A stretch of 64,000 bases of DNA from JAGMXM01 sp964458325 (GTDB lineage: Bacteria > Verrucomicrobiota > Verrucomicrobiia > Limisphaerales > UBA1319): contig CAYWIM010000006.1 in assembly GCA_964458325.1 (NCBI GenBank), positions 1 to 64,000 on the forward strand, in the 5' to 3' direction. The first letter of the stretch is position 1; each line of letters opens with the position of its first letter. The position numbers were made by a program, and so were the translations under genes. This document shows, piece by piece, positions 20,812-29,815 of the stretch. The notes beneath the pieces were generated by a model. The model did no database searches. It was not told the origin of the DNA and worked only from the letters and a program-made list of their open reading frames with translations.

Positions 20812-20942
20812 CAATGGGGTCGCATCAATAGTTGACATATGACGCGTGGGAAGTGTTCGCAGAGGCATGGGTTAAAAATCCGGAGCGAAGCCGTTTTGCT
20901 ACACAGCTCAGGCGCGTATTGTCAACTATTTAGACCCCATTG
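20812..20942. repeat. 131-bp element bounded by long imperfect inverted repeats (MITE- or REP-like)
   Basis: The left end (20812-20837) holds CAATGGGGTC then AATAGTTGACA. The right end (20920-20942) holds TGTCAACTATT then GACCCCATTG, so the ends are inverted copies over about 21 matching bases with a small indel, and similarity continues inward as ACGCG/CGCGT. The interior has no ORF. It lies in the gap between the pseudopilin gene and the DUF4434-like gene. GGGGTC...GTTGACA-type ends are of the sort found in palindromic elements mobilised in trans; that role is inference. Confidence 0.6.
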
Positions 20943-20972
20943 CCTTATGTCTGCGGAGTCGTCGGGAGGATT

Positions 20973-22040
20973 TCATCTGCGGCTCCGCCACGCCATGTAA
21001 TCAAGGTAGAGGCGCGTCGAGCCGGGGTGGCCGGCGAACGCGCTCGTGCCCGGGCGGTTCATCAAGCCCTGGTACTGGTAGATCAGGATGGTGTCGACGT
21101 GGGGTGAGACGGCTTCGAGCTGGGCTTGCACCCGATCCCACGGGGCCGGAATGAGGGGCGTGGTCTGCCGGTTGGGCGGGCCTTCCCAGGCGAACACCTC
21201 GACATCCGCCCACAGCGCGCGTTGCGGGACGCGGTCGTGCGCACGCCGCAGCGTCGCAAACGCCCGCTCGCTCTCGGCCGGGGTCATCCGCAGACAGCCG
21301 ACCTCGTCCTGGTAGGCGATGATATCCACGTCCAGCCGTTCGAGCTGGAGGAGGAACCGGTCGTCGCACACGGCGCGGCTTGTCCCGTAGGGTGCCGTGA
21401 GGATCCTGGCTTTGGGAGTGAGGCGGCGGGCTTCGCGGCTGCTCGCGTTGACGTATGCAATGAAGGGGTCCGAGAAGTGCGGGGAGAGGCAGGCCTCGTT
21501 GGGCCAATACCAGCCGTGAAAGCTCGAATGATGGCTGTAGCGCCGGGCGATCTCCTCCATCATCTGAAAACGCTTGCGAGCCCGATCTGGATTGACCAGC
21601 GCATCGGCATCCCATTCGGCGTGCCAATCGCTGCTGATGAAGAACTTGACCCGGCATCGGTCGGCGGCGGCGAGCATCGCCTCGATGGGATCCGGGCAGG
21701 CCATCTCGAGCTTGGGCAGCAGCGCCGTGTCATAGAACGCTTTGCCGCCTTTGGCGATGGCCAGCAGCACGAGGTATTTCATCCCCATGTCCGCCATGTC
21801 CCGAATTGCGGCTTGCCATTGGCCGGCCGTGAATCGAAGGCAGGCATCGTTCCAATACACGTGCCGCCGGTCATCCCACCAGACGCTGATCCAGCTGCCG
21901 CGGATTGGCTGAACCCTTGCGTGGCGGGGATCCTGCCATGCGCAAGACGCGGCAAACGGGGCGGCAAGAGCCCCCGAGCCGAAGGCCTTCAGGAAGCGCC
22001 TGCGCGAGGCGGCATCGGTTGGCGGCAAGCAGGATTTCAC
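20973..22040 (-). CDS. Exported DUF4434-like TIM-barrel protein
   Basis: A 355-residue protein with a Tat-like leader, SRRRFLKAFGSGALAAPF, ending at a Cys-containing site that could be lipoprotein-like. The mature part resembles the DUF4434 glycosyl-hydrolase-like family: ITGQWxxIxxDMADMGMKYLVL-type first strand-helix, a WHAEWDAD loop, WYWPNEACLS and DIIAYQDEVG with acidic residues at barrel strand ends, and IYQYQGLMNRPG near the end. I chose the GTG at 22040, preceded by GAAAGAG; the ORF can extend to a TTG at 22088. The enzymatic activity is unknown. Confidence 0.65.
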   Translation of the reverse strand: MKSCLPPTDAASRRRFLKAFGSGALAAPFAASCAWQDPRHARVQPIRGSWISVWWDDRRHVYWNDACLRFTAGQWQAAIRDMADMGMKYLVLLAIAKGGKAFYDTALLPKLEMACPDPIEAMLAAADRCRVKFFISSDWHAEWDADALVNPDRARKRFQMMEEIARRYSHHSSFHGWYWPNEACLSPHFSDPFIAYVNASSREARRLTPKARILTAPYGTSRAVCDDRFLLQLERLDVDIIAYQDEVGCLRMTPAESERAFATLRRAHDRVPQRALWADVEVFAWEGPPNRQTTPLIPAPWDRVQAQLEAVSPHVDTILIYQYQGLMNRPGTSAFAGHPGSTRLYLDYMAWRSRR

Positions 22041-22313
22041 GAGCAGTCTCTTTCTTGATGGCGCGCCGCGGCCTTGCCGCCAGCGCAACCGTGTTGGACA
22101 CGGGAGCTCTTTCGGGGCATTCTGTTTCCGTTGCAGCCCGTCCCCGCGATGTTATTCTCGCTGAAAAACCAAATGCAAATCGAATTGCAGGCGCCCCATG
22201 GGAGCGTTGCCGGTTGGGGTGGACGGCAGGAATACCGTGACGGTGTCGCGCGCGAATGCGGCCTCGGTCTTCCGGCTGGTCAACGGATGGCAGATCGGCG
22301 ATCTTGACCTCAA

Positions 22314-22523
22314 ATGCCCTCGCAAAACTCGCTGGACCGGGCCATGGCCCGGGTCTGCATCCATTGTCTCGTCTGCCGGCGGGCCCGGCATCGCCAACGC
22401 GGCATGGCCTTCCGGTTGGTGCAGCGAATCGAGACCAAGCTCTGCCCGTTCTGCCTGGCCTACGAACGAGTCTACGGACGAAAGGCGCACGAGGCCCCTC
22501 CCGGCGCCGAGCCGGCTCCTTGA
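22314..22523 (+). CDS. Small putative zinc-ribbon-like protein
   Basis: A 69-residue basic protein with CIHCLVC near residue 15 and CPFC near residue 44, spaced like a zinc ribbon. The remainder is Arg-rich. No strong ribosome-binding site is visible and the gene lies alone between two leftward genes, so its reality rests on the cysteine pattern. I do not recognise a family. The 270 bp upstream, back to the DUF4434-like gene, contains nothing else I can support. Confidence 0.4.
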   Translation: MPSQNSLDRAMARVCIHCLVCRRARHRQRGMAFRLVQRIETKLCPFCLAYERVYGRKAHEAPPGAEPAP

Positions 22524-22560
22524 GATCTCGGAACCAGAAGCGGCGGCTTCGCGGATCTGC

Positions 22561-24573
22561 CTACGGCAGAAGCCGGCCCCGATGGAACTCGCGCGTCAAT
22601 CCGGAGGCCGCCTCCTGGATCAGGAGCAAGGTGCCGGTCCCATCGGTGAATTCGAGCTCGAGCGAGGGGAGCCAGGCCGATAGATCCGGGCTTTGTTCGA
22701 GCAGGAATTTCTGGTCCGGCTTGCCGCCGAATAGAAACACATGGTGCGCCTCGGTGCGGGCGTAGCGGACGAACTCGATCGGGGTCAGGTCGGGCACGAC
22801 CTGGGCGCGCAGGATCATCCCCTGGACTCCGACCGCGACGAGCTGGCCGCCGGCGGCCGCCGCGCCGAACAGCGATTTGCGGGTGAGCGTGCCGGTGCTG
22901 GACCAATCGGCCAGGTTGGTGCTGGTGAGGACCGCGCCGCCGGTGCCGACCACAAACCACGTGCCCTCGACGAACGCGGCGTCCGTGAGCCACTCGGTGG
23001 TGCCGCTGGATCGGGCAGTCCAGTTCGTGGCGTCGGGGCTGGTCCAGAGCGCGCCGTTTTCGCCGACGACCAGCAGCACGTCATGGAGGCGGCGCACCTG
23101 CCAGAGCCAATCGGTTGTCGGCAGAGCGCGCGATGTCCAGTTGGTCCCGTCGGGGCTTGTCAGCATCGCGCCGCGATCCCCCACGGCCACCAGCCCGGCC
23201 GGGCACGTTTCCATCGACGAAAGAAAGCCGGCGGCCGGCGCGGCCTGCCCGCTCCATTGGACACCGTCGCGGCTGGTGAGAATCGTTCCGTTCGCGCCGG
23301 ACGCCAGGAACAGGCCGCCGAAGGCGGTGCAGCCTTGGAGATCGTTGGGGGTGGGCCGCGGCTCGACGGCCTCCCAGGTCACGCCGTTGGTGCTCCGGAT
23401 GATCGCCCCGGCATTGCCCACCGCGAAGAGAAGGTTCGTCGTGCCGCCCACCCCCAAGAACACGGTGTTGGTCACCGAATCCGGGACGATGTCCATGTCC
23501 CAATCCACCCCGTTGTCGCTGGTCATCACGGTGCCGCGATCTCCGGCGGCGATGTAGTAGTGCGGGGTGCGGCGCAAGGCCCAAAGCCATGTGCGAGGCG
23601 AATTGCTGGGAACATAGTAGACGAACGGGCTGGTCTCGTTGGTGCGATAGCCTTGGACCCAAAGCCCCGTCTCCCCGCCAAGCCACACGGAGGCGCCATC
23701 CCAGAGCGCGCTGTAATAGCTCCAGACGGGAGGCGGATAGGGCTTGGCGCTGTCCAGTTCGTCCACCCAGGCGGCGCCGTCCTTTCTGCGCACTTCGGCC
23801 TCGCCCGCCAGCCAGGTGGCATGGCTGGCGCCCGCGGCGGCGGAGAGATGATTGGTGGCGCCCGCGGCCTGCGGCGACCACGAGTTGCCGTTGGCGCTGG
23901 TCAGGACCAGGCCGCCGTCGCCGGCAGCCCAGTAGCGGTCCTCGAGCCAGGCGACGCGGTTGAGATGCCCGGTGACGCCGCTGTTGCGCTTGGTCCACGT
24001 GGCGCCGGTCGAGCTGCTCATGATGAACCCGCTCTCTCCCACCGCCACGAAGCCGGACGATCCCCAGGCAACGCTGCGAAGCCAGGCCGTGTATCCCGTG
24101 TTCTTCCGGGTCCAGGCGACGGCGTTGGTGCTGGTATAGACCGCGCCGTTGTCGCCCACGGCCACGACCAGGCTCGCGGATGCCGCCACGCTCTCGAGCC
24201 AGTCGGCCGTGCCGAGGTCGTTCAGGAAGAACTCCGACGGGTCGTCGGAAAACAGGATGGTCCCGCGCTCGCCGCAGATCACGATGCGCCCGCCCAGAAA
24301 CGTCACGCCGCGCAGGGATCGGTCGGTGTGGCTGTCGCGGGGCGTCCATGAATCGAGGTCGGTGCTGGTGAAGATCTGGCCCCGCTCGCCCACCTGGACG
24401 GCCAGGCCGCCGGCCCAGGCGATGTCGACGATGTTCGCCCCGTGCGGCGCCGGGTTGGACCATCGCCACGACAATGGGTATGCGGCGGAGGAAAGCGCCC
24501 AGGCCGCGCTGGCTGCCAGCACGAGCGCGCGGGCCGCCTGGCATTGCGCGACACGGGGGATCAAGCGTTTCAT
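22561..24573 (-). CDS. Secreted propeller-like protein with repeated short motifs (BNR/Ycf48-like)
   Basis: A 670-residue exported protein: signal segment ARALVLAASAAWALSSAAYP followed by about ten repeats with the pattern V-A-V-G-x-x-G-x-I/V-x-x-S-x-D/N-G-x-x-W, for example VVAVGDNGAVYTSTNAVAW and LVAVGDRGAMLTSPDGTNW. This is the Asp-box/BNR and Ycf48-like beta-propeller pattern. The ATG at 24573 was chosen; an ATG seven codons upstream is possible. It is the last gene of the leftward run that starts at the sigma-54 promoter near 28009. A binding or scaffolding role at the cell surface is inference. Confidence 0.75.
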   Translation of the reverse strand: MKRLIPRVAQCQAARALVLAASAAWALSSAAYPLSWRWSNPAPHGANIVDIAWAGGLAVQVGERGQIFTSTDLDSWTPRDSHTDRSLRGVTFLGGRIVICGERGTILFSDDPSEFFLNDLGTADWLESVAASASLVVAVGDNGAVYTSTNAVAWTRKNTGYTAWLRSVAWGSSGFVAVGESGFIMSSSTGATWTKRNSGVTGHLNRVAWLEDRYWAAGDGGLVLTSANGNSWSPQAAGATNHLSAAAGASHATWLAGEAEVRRKDGAAWVDELDSAKPYPPPVWSYYSALWDGASVWLGGETGLWVQGYRTNETSPFVYYVPSNSPRTWLWALRRTPHYYIAAGDRGTVMTSDNGVDWDMDIVPDSVTNTVFLGVGGTTNLLFAVGNAGAIIRSTNGVTWEAVEPRPTPNDLQGCTAFGGLFLASGANGTILTSRDGVQWSGQAAPAAGFLSSMETCPAGLVAVGDRGAMLTSPDGTNWTSRALPTTDWLWQVRRLHDVLLVVGENGALWTSPDATNWTARSSGTTEWLTDAAFVEGTWFVVGTGGAVLTSTNLADWSSTGTLTRKSLFGAAAAGGQLVAVGVQGMILRAQVVPDLTPIEFVRYARTEAHHVFLFGGKPDQKFLLEQSPDLSAWLPSLELEFTDGTGTLLLIQEAASGLTREFHRGRLLP

Positions 24574-24611
24574 ATGGTGTTTTGGGAATGGCATCCGATG
24601 GTTTCGCCGTC

Positions 24612-26078
24612 TCACGAATGGCCTGCTGCCGCCCGCTCGACCGCTGGCGGCGAAACCGTCTCGCGGCCGTCTCCGACCAATGACTGAGGCAGGATCAGCG
24701 CGAACAAGCAGCCGCTCTCCGTGCTGCGCGTCAGCTCGAGCTCGGCGCCGAGGTGCCGCGCCAGTTGCCGGCTCAGCGCGAGGCCCAGCCCGTTGCCGCC
24801 GGGCTTGGTCGAGCGGCATGGCATGAACAAGTTGTCGCGGACCGATGCCGGCAGGCCCGGCCCTTCGTCCCCCACCTCGCACACCACGCCGCGGCCGGCC
24901 GGGCGGATGTCGAGCCGCACGGCTCGGCCGGGCGGAGTGGCCTGGATGGCGTTCCGCAACAGGTTCTCCAAAATGAGCAAGGCCAGGTTCGCGTCGCGGT
25001 TGCTCAGCGCGCCATCGGCCGACCGGCTGGATTCGAGACGGAGGCCCGCCGCCGCCGCGACGGGCTGGATCTTGTCCCGGATGATTTGGGCCAGCTCGGC
25101 CAGCGACAGCTCGTAGGTCGTCCCCTCGCTCTGCTCCCCGAGGACGCGGACAATCTCGCCGACCATCGCCTGCATCTTCTCCGTGCCGCGCAGGGCGTCC
25201 TTCCACTCGGCATCCTCCCCGGCCCGAGTCGCGACGAAATTCTGGAGGCCGGCCAGCGGGCTGGTCAGGCCGTGGAGGATGTGGGCGGTGACGGCGCCCA
25301 GGGCGGAGGTTTTGGCGGCCAGAGCCAGCTCCTGGTTGGCCCGGCGCAGGTCCGCGGCGTGTTCCTGGAGCCGCGCATTGATGATCTGCAGCCTCCAGAA
25401 CGCCCAGCTCAGCGCGAGGGCCATCATGGATCCGCTCAGGATGAATGCCAGGAGCGCCTTCTGGGCCAGGTGGCGGTTCAGGATCGCCAGCTCGTGCGCG
25501 ATGCTCCGGCCGTCCTGGATGAGCTCCGCTGCCGCCAGCAGGTTGGTCTGGCCCGGCGCATGCAGCGGGATGAGCACCGACAGCAGCGGCACGCCGGCTG
25601 CCTCCGCCTCATTCGGCTGCGGGGGCACCAGGAAATGATCGGTGAGCCGGGCCGCAGGCTCGAAGCGGCTCGAAGGCTCCAGGCGGGCCATCGCCTCCGC
25701 TTCCACCCGGGTCAAATCCTTCTCCTTGACCAGCACGGGCAGGGCAGCCACGAATCGCCCTTGGGCGTCGAACAGCCTTGTCGCCAGCACGCCCTGCCGC
25801 AGCCTCGAGAGCCGAAGGATCAGCGCCAGCTGGCCCGAGGCGTCGTCGAGCTGTTGGGCGAGCGCGCCGGCCGAATCGGCCCCGATCTGTTCGAGCGTGG
25901 CGACCTCGCCCAGCACCTCGGCATCCCAGTGGATGATCTGGTGGCCGATGGTGTCCCGCAGCTGCCGGGCCCCAAAGAAAATCATGCCGCCCAGGATGCA
26001 GAGCGCGATGGCGATCACCACCGGCGACAGCCACCGCGACCGGCTCAGTTGTCGTGCCAAAGGCAGTATCTTGTCCAT
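24612..26078 (-). CDS. Membrane sensor histidine kinase
   Basis: A 488-residue kinase. A first membrane helix (residues about 18-36), a periplasmic sensor of about 170 residues, and a second helix (about 206-226) precede a coiled-coil linker. The dimerisation segment AHILHGLTSPLAGL carries the phospho-acceptor His, with HGL in place of the usual HEL. The ATPase domain has the N box ENLLRNAIQA, G1 DEGPGLP and G2 GGNGLGLAL. It sits 22 nt after the outer-membrane barrel gene in the same leftward run, and its probable partner is the NtrC-type regulator at 28291-29694. Confidence 0.88.
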   Translation of the reverse strand: MDKILPLARQLSRSRWLSPVVIAIALCILGGMIFFGARQLRDTIGHQIIHWDAEVLGEVATLEQIGADSAGALAQQLDDASGQLALILRLSRLRQGVLATRLFDAQGRFVAALPVLVKEKDLTRVEAEAMARLEPSSRFEPAARLTDHFLVPPQPNEAEAAGVPLLSVLIPLHAPGQTNLLAAAELIQDGRSIAHELAILNRHLAQKALLAFILSGSMMALALSWAFWRLQIINARLQEHAADLRRANQELALAAKTSALGAVTAHILHGLTSPLAGLQNFVATRAGEDAEWKDALRGTEKMQAMVGEIVRVLGEQSEGTTYELSLAELAQIIRDKIQPVAAAAGLRLESSRSADGALSNRDANLALLILENLLRNAIQATPPGRAVRLDIRPAGRGVVCEVGDEGPGLPASVRDNLFMPCRSTKPGGNGLGLALSRQLARHLGAELELTRSTESGCLFALILPQSLVGDGRETVSPPAVERAAAGHS

Positions 26079-26100
26079 GCCCGCCTCCGTCGGCTTTCCA

Positions 26101-27237
26101 TCAAAACTCGAAATCGACCCCCGCGCTCGCAGTGTTGGCCCGGTACTGTTCGACCGGCTGGTTGGAGAGGGACCGCTCGTAATCGTAGGCCGCGTAGATC
26201 CGCCAATGTTTCGACAGGCTTTTCTCGCCGCGAACGGTGACGTGGATGCTGGTTCGATGCCGCAGGCGGGGATCGGCGAGGCTGATGGCCTGGTGGGGGA
26301 AATCGTAGTAGGCCAGCGCGCCCTGCACGCTGACGTCCCACCCCGCAGCCCGGTAGCGCAGTTGCTCGGCGACTCGATACTGCAGATAATCGTAATAGCC
26401 GGACCCGTTGTCCTGGTTGTGCTCGAAGCCGCATCGGGTGAGGCTGCGCCACCGGCGTTTCTCGTCCCAGTTGTGCTGCCAGGAGAGCTCGGCCAGCTGG
26501 CTCCAGTACCGCAGGCGCGTCCCGGGAACGGGAGCGCCCGTCGGATCGGTCTGCTCGCGCGAGTCGTAGGTTTGGGGAAAGGCCTGATAGCTCAAGCCGG
26601 CTTCCGATCCGTGGCCGTAGTAGCGGCCGAGCGTGATCCGCGGGCCTGCCTGCCAGTAGTCGTCCAGCGGCTGGCGAAAATAGTACAGCGAGCCCGAAAG
26701 GCTCAGCTCGGCCCACCAGGGCGCCGCATCCCGCCGCACCCCTTCCGTCAGGGTGATGCCATGCCCATGGACTTGCTGGCGAACCGCCGTGCCGTAAATG
26801 GCGGAAACGTCCATCACCTCGTTGATGAACACGTATTGCAGGGCCGAGGTGCTCTTCCATCCCTCGCCCATGAACCATCCCAGCTGGCTCGAGACCGCGG
26901 CGTTCTGCTCCGCGTCCACGCCGATCGACTCCCGGAAGTAGCGCACGTCGCTGGCGACCGCCATCAGGCTGAAATCCCAGTTGTTCCACGGGAGGCGGAA
27001 CAGCATGACGTCGGCGCTGGTCATCTCGAACGCGCTGCTTTGGGGATCGAAGTGGCTCAGCGTCACATTGTCCTTGTAGCCCGCGCCCACCCGCAGATGC
27101 GCCGACCTCTGCCACAGGGAAAACCCTTCCGGCAGCTCGAGCTTCTCGGCGGACACCCGAACGTCATCGGCGCCCAGGGCGAAGCAGAACAAGAGCGCTC
27201 CCAGCGCGCTCTTCCGTTGGCAGCCTCCGAGGTTCAT
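26101..27237 (-). CDS. Outer-membrane beta-barrel protein
   Basis: A protein of about 378 residues with a signal sequence (RKSALGALLFCFALGADDVRVSA) followed by alternating aromatic/polar strands, for example HLRVGAGYKDNVTLSHF, LYYFRQPLDDYW and HWRIYAAYDYERS. It ends TASAGVDFEF, with the terminal Phe that targets barrels to the BAM machinery. The start could also be the ATG at 27306, which adds 23 basic residues. It lies between a coiled-coil exported protein and a histidine kinase, suggesting it is part of an envelope assembly or sensing unit. No specific family is recognised. Confidence 0.72.
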   Translation of the reverse strand: MNLGGCQRKSALGALLFCFALGADDVRVSAEKLELPEGFSLWQRSAHLRVGAGYKDNVTLSHFDPQSSAFEMTSADVMLFRLPWNNWDFSLMAVASDVRYFRESIGVDAEQNAAVSSQLGWFMGEGWKSTSALQYVFINEVMDVSAIYGTAVRQQVHGHGITLTEGVRRDAAPWWAELSLSGSLYYFRQPLDDYWQAGPRITLGRYYGHGSEAGLSYQAFPQTYDSREQTDPTGAPVPGTRLRYWSQLAELSWQHNWDEKRRWRSLTRCGFEHNQDNGSGYYDYLQYRVAEQLRYRAAGWDVSVQGALAYYDFPHQAISLADPRLRHRTSIHVTVRGEKSLSKHWRIYAAYDYERSLSNQPVEQYRANTASAGVDFEF

Positions 27238-27314
27238 GAAAAGAATGCCGCGCCGGCCTGCTTTTGCCGGCCGGCGCTCGATGGACCTGGATCGGCCCGA
27301 ATTCATTCCGGTCA

Positions 27315-27941
27315 CTAGCGTCCGCGCGGTCCGCCGGTCCCCGATCCGCCCGAGCCCGTGCCTGGGTTGGAGACCCGCTCCATGAGGCGCGTGTGATCGC
27401 GCAACTGATCGCCCAACCGGGCGCACTGCTCGGCCAATTGCTCGCGCAGCCGGGCCTGCTGCTGCTTCCACTGCTCCATCTGCTCCTTCAACTGATCGCG
27501 CAGACGCTGGCGCTCCTGCTCGCCCGCGCCGCTCATCTGCTGCTCGATCGTGCGCTGGCGAGTCGTGAACGCCTCGCGGTCCTTCTGGAACTGCCGCACC
27601 AGCCCCTCGACATCCGCCGGGGTCAGCGGCCCGTGCGGTCGCGGCCCGGGCGGATCAACGCGCGGTCCGGACGAAGGAGCCACTACGCTGTATCGATTGG
27701 TGAACGCCTGTGGCACGGGTGAGTTGGACCATCGCGCCATGTTCGTATACCAGCCAGCGCCAGCTCCATTGGGATCCAGATAATGGTTCTGGTAGTTGGT
27801 CGAGTAGGCATGCTGGGTGGTGTCAGTGCCATCGTTGGAGCCGCTTCCCGGGCCGGGACCTGCCGCCCTTGCCGCTGCCGCACCGGCAATGACCACGACT
27901 CCAATGGCCCCCACAAAAGCGAGACTTTTTTTCGGTTTCAT
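27315..27941 (-). CDS. Exported coiled-coil protein
   Basis: A 208-residue protein with a signal peptide (SLAFVGAIGVVVIAGAAAARA), a Gly/Ser/Pro-rich middle, and a Gln/Glu/Arg-rich coiled coil over about residues 105-185 (EQERQRLRDQLKEQMEQW type heptads). It ends in a Gly-rich tail. AAGGA lies 7 nt before the ATG at 27941, which fixes the start. It is the first gene after the sigma-54 promoter at 27995-28009 and leads the barrel, kinase and propeller genes. No family is recognised. Confidence 0.75.
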   Translation of the reverse strand: MKPKKSLAFVGAIGVVVIAGAAAARAAGPGPGSGSNDGTDTTQHAYSTNYQNHYLDPNGAGAGWYTNMARWSNSPVPQAFTNRYSVVAPSSGPRVDPPGPRPHGPLTPADVEGLVRQFQKDREAFTTRQRTIEQQMSGAGEQERQRLRDQLKEQMEQWKQQQARLREQLAEQCARLGDQLRDHTRLMERVSNPGTGSGGSGTGGPRGR

Positions 27942-27960
27942 CAGATTTTCCTTTCGTTTT

Positions 27961-27977
27961 GCGGGAACCACTCCCGC
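27961..27977 (-). promoter_or_regulatory. 5'-UTR hairpin
   Basis: GCGGGA and TCCCGC arms around a 5-nt loop lie between the predicted sigma-54 start point (about 27983) and the ribosome-binding site of the coiled-coil gene. It could stabilise the mRNA 5' end. The assignment rests only on the stem. Confidence 0.4.
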
Positions 27978-27994
27978 GTCTTGATTTCCTAAAG

Positions 27995-28009
27995 GCAAGA
28001 CGCGTGCCA
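27995..28009 (-). promoter_or_regulatory. Sigma-54 (-24/-12) promoter of the envelope operon
   Basis: On the minus strand the sequence reads TGGCACGCGTCTTGC, matching the consensus TGGCACG-N4-TTGC at every fixed position with exact GG-N10-GC spacing. The start point should fall near 27983, about 42 nt before the coiled-coil gene. Such promoters need an AAA+ enhancer-binding protein; an NtrC-type regulator is encoded directly upstream at 28291-29694. Confidence 0.88.
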
Positions 28010-28140
28010 GGACCCTCGATTATTATTAACTAATTCGCTATCAATTGGATACGCATGTGCAGACGCTCGTGTCCACCCCCGATCGCCGGCTGGTTTCGGG
28101 TAATATTCGCCAGACACGAATGCAGGTTGAGCCCTTGGAT

Positions 28141-28154
28141 GGGGAATAATCCCC
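28141..28154. promoter_or_regulatory. Palindromic upstream activator-type site
   Basis: GGGGAATAATCCCC is a 14-bp palindrome about 165 bp upstream of the sigma-54 start point near 27983. A weaker copy with an AATATT core lies at 28098-28111, about 43 bp (four helical turns) away. Near-identical sites occur at 30477-30490 and 30509-30522 between two further sigma-54 promoters. The position and sharing suit an enhancer-binding protein. The rest of 28010-28290 holds no gene I can support. Confidence 0.6.
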
Positions 28155-28290
28155 AGCGTGGAGTGTCTACGCGATGATGCAGGCCGGGTCCCTTCACCCT
28201 GGCGCTCTGGTCGCGTGACGCTTTCTATCGAGCCCAGATCGGCGGAAGCGGGAACTCCAAACTCGAGCAGCCGGCCTGGATGGGGCCCGA

Positions 28291-29694
28291 TCATTGGCGG
28301 TCGGTCTCCTTTTTATCGAGCCGGTAGCGGAGGTAATCGCGGGGGACGCCCAGGAGCCGCGCCGCCGCGGACAGGTTGCCTCCGCTCTGCCTCAGCGCGT
28401 GTCGAATGATGCGGAGCACGGCCTCTTCCACGGAAAACCCCGATGCCGGAATCACGAATTCCTCGTTGAACCAATCGACCGATTTTGGGGGGAGCGCCGT
28501 CTGGGGGGCATTCTGCCCGCTGAGGTGCTGGAAATCGAACTCCGTCCCCGATTCGAAGACGACGGCCCGCTCGAGCTCATGGGCCAATTCGCGGACATTG
28601 CCGGGCCAGGGATAGCCCATGAGACGTTGGGCGCCTATCGGCGAGATCGATCGCTTGGGGATTCGATGCCGGCGGCAGATCTGTTCCAGAAGCTGTTCGG
28701 CCAGTCGCAGGATGTCCATGCCGCGCGCGCGCAATGGCGGCAGGCGGACCCGGAACAGATCCAAGCGGTGGTAGAGATCCTCGCGGAACTGCCGGGCAGC
28801 GACCAGCTCGGTCAGGCTCTGGCTGGTGGCGGCGATGAGGCGCACGTCGACCTGGATGGCTGCGTTGCCGCCGACGCGCCGTATTTTGCAATCTTCGAGC
28901 GCAGTCAGCACCTTGGCCTGAAGGGCCAGAGAGAGGCTTGGGAGCTCGTCCAGGAAGAGCGTCCCGCCGGCGGCCGCCTCGAACAGTCCCATCCGGGCCG
29001 TCTTGGCGTCGGTGAACGCGCCGCGCTCGTGGCCGAACAGCTCGGACTCGGCCAGCGTTTCGGGCAGGGCGGAGCAATTGACCTCGACCAGCGGCTGCGC
29101 GGAACGCGGTCCCTGCTGGTGGATCCAGCGCGCGATGGTCGTTTTCCCTGCCCCGGTCTCGCCATGGATCAGCACCGGGGGCGGCGTGCCTTCGACCCGC
29201 TGGTCGGCCTCGAGGATTTTCTCGAGTTGGCCTTTAACCTCCGCCAAGGCCTCGCCGAAGAAGAATCCCGCCAGGCCGGTTTCCTCGCGGCGGTGCTCCT
29301 CGCGCCGGGCCGACTGCCGCGCGCGCCGCGCCCGCTCGAGCACCAGCGGCAGCTCCATCGGATTGAACGGCTTGACCAGGTAATCGAGCGCGCCCAGCTT
29401 CATCGCCTCCACGACGCTGGGCACGTTGCTGTTGGCGGTCATGATGACGACGCCGACCGCTTTCGAGAAGACCTTCTCCCGGAGCAGGTCCATTCCCATG
29501 CCATCGGGCAGGTTCAGATCCAGGAAGGCGAAATCGAAGTCGAGGTCCCTGGCGAACCGCCGGGCCGCTCCCAGATCGCCTGCGCTGGTGACGTCCGCGC
29601 CAAGTTTCTCGAGCGTCGCCGCAATCTGCCGGCTCAGCAGCGGATCGTCCTCGAGAACCAACACGCTCAATCCCGTCAGACTCGATGGCTGCAT
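28291..29694 (-). CDS. NtrC-family sigma-54-dependent response regulator
   Basis: A 467-residue three-domain regulator. The receiver domain (residues about 8-122) has the acidic pair EDD (16-18), phospho-acceptor Asp59 in FAFLDLNLPDG, and the VKPF Lys. The AAA+ domain has Walker A GETGAGKTT, the sigma-54 contact loop GAFTDA (a common variant of GAFTGA), and Walker B GGTLFLDEL. The C-terminal Fis-type helix-turn-helix is NLSAAARLLGVPRDYLRYRL. It is expected to be phosphorylated by the kinase at 24612-26078 and to act on the nearby sigma-54 promoters; that pairing is inference from proximity. Confidence 0.92.
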   Translation of the reverse strand: MQPSSLTGLSVLVLEDDPLLSRQIAATLEKLGADVTSAGDLGAARRFARDLDFDFAFLDLNLPDGMGMDLLREKVFSKAVGVVIMTANSNVPSVVEAMKLGALDYLVKPFNPMELPLVLERARRARQSARREEHRREETGLAGFFFGEALAEVKGQLEKILEADQRVEGTPPPVLIHGETGAGKTTIARWIHQQGPRSAQPLVEVNCSALPETLAESELFGHERGAFTDAKTARMGLFEAAAGGTLFLDELPSLSLALQAKVLTALEDCKIRRVGGNAAIQVDVRLIAATSQSLTELVAARQFREDLYHRLDLFRVRLPPLRARGMDILRLAEQLLEQICRRHRIPKRSISPIGAQRLMGYPWPGNVRELAHELERAVVFESGTEFDFQHLSGQNAPQTALPPKSVDWFNEEFVIPASGFSVEEAVLRIIRHALRQSGGNLSAAARLLGVPRDYLRYRLDKKETDRQ

Positions 29695-29733
29695 CGATTG
29701 GATGTTCGTCGAAAAACCGATCCCGTGAAAGCC

Positions 29734-29766
29734 AAAAGGACAGCACGGCTCCCGCCGGCTGTCCTT
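29734..29766 (-). terminator. Intrinsic terminator or attenuator
   Basis: Arms AAGGACAGC and GCTGTCCTT flank a 13-nt loop. On the minus strand the stem is followed by TTTT. It lies between the small exported protein gene (stop at 29816) and the response regulator gene (start 29694), so it would end or reduce read-through from the sigma-54 promoter at 30307 into the regulator. Confidence 0.6.
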
Positions 29767-29815
29767 GCACGATCGAGGTGTTGCTTGCGTTCAACCTGCC
29801 CGCGCAATCGCCTGC

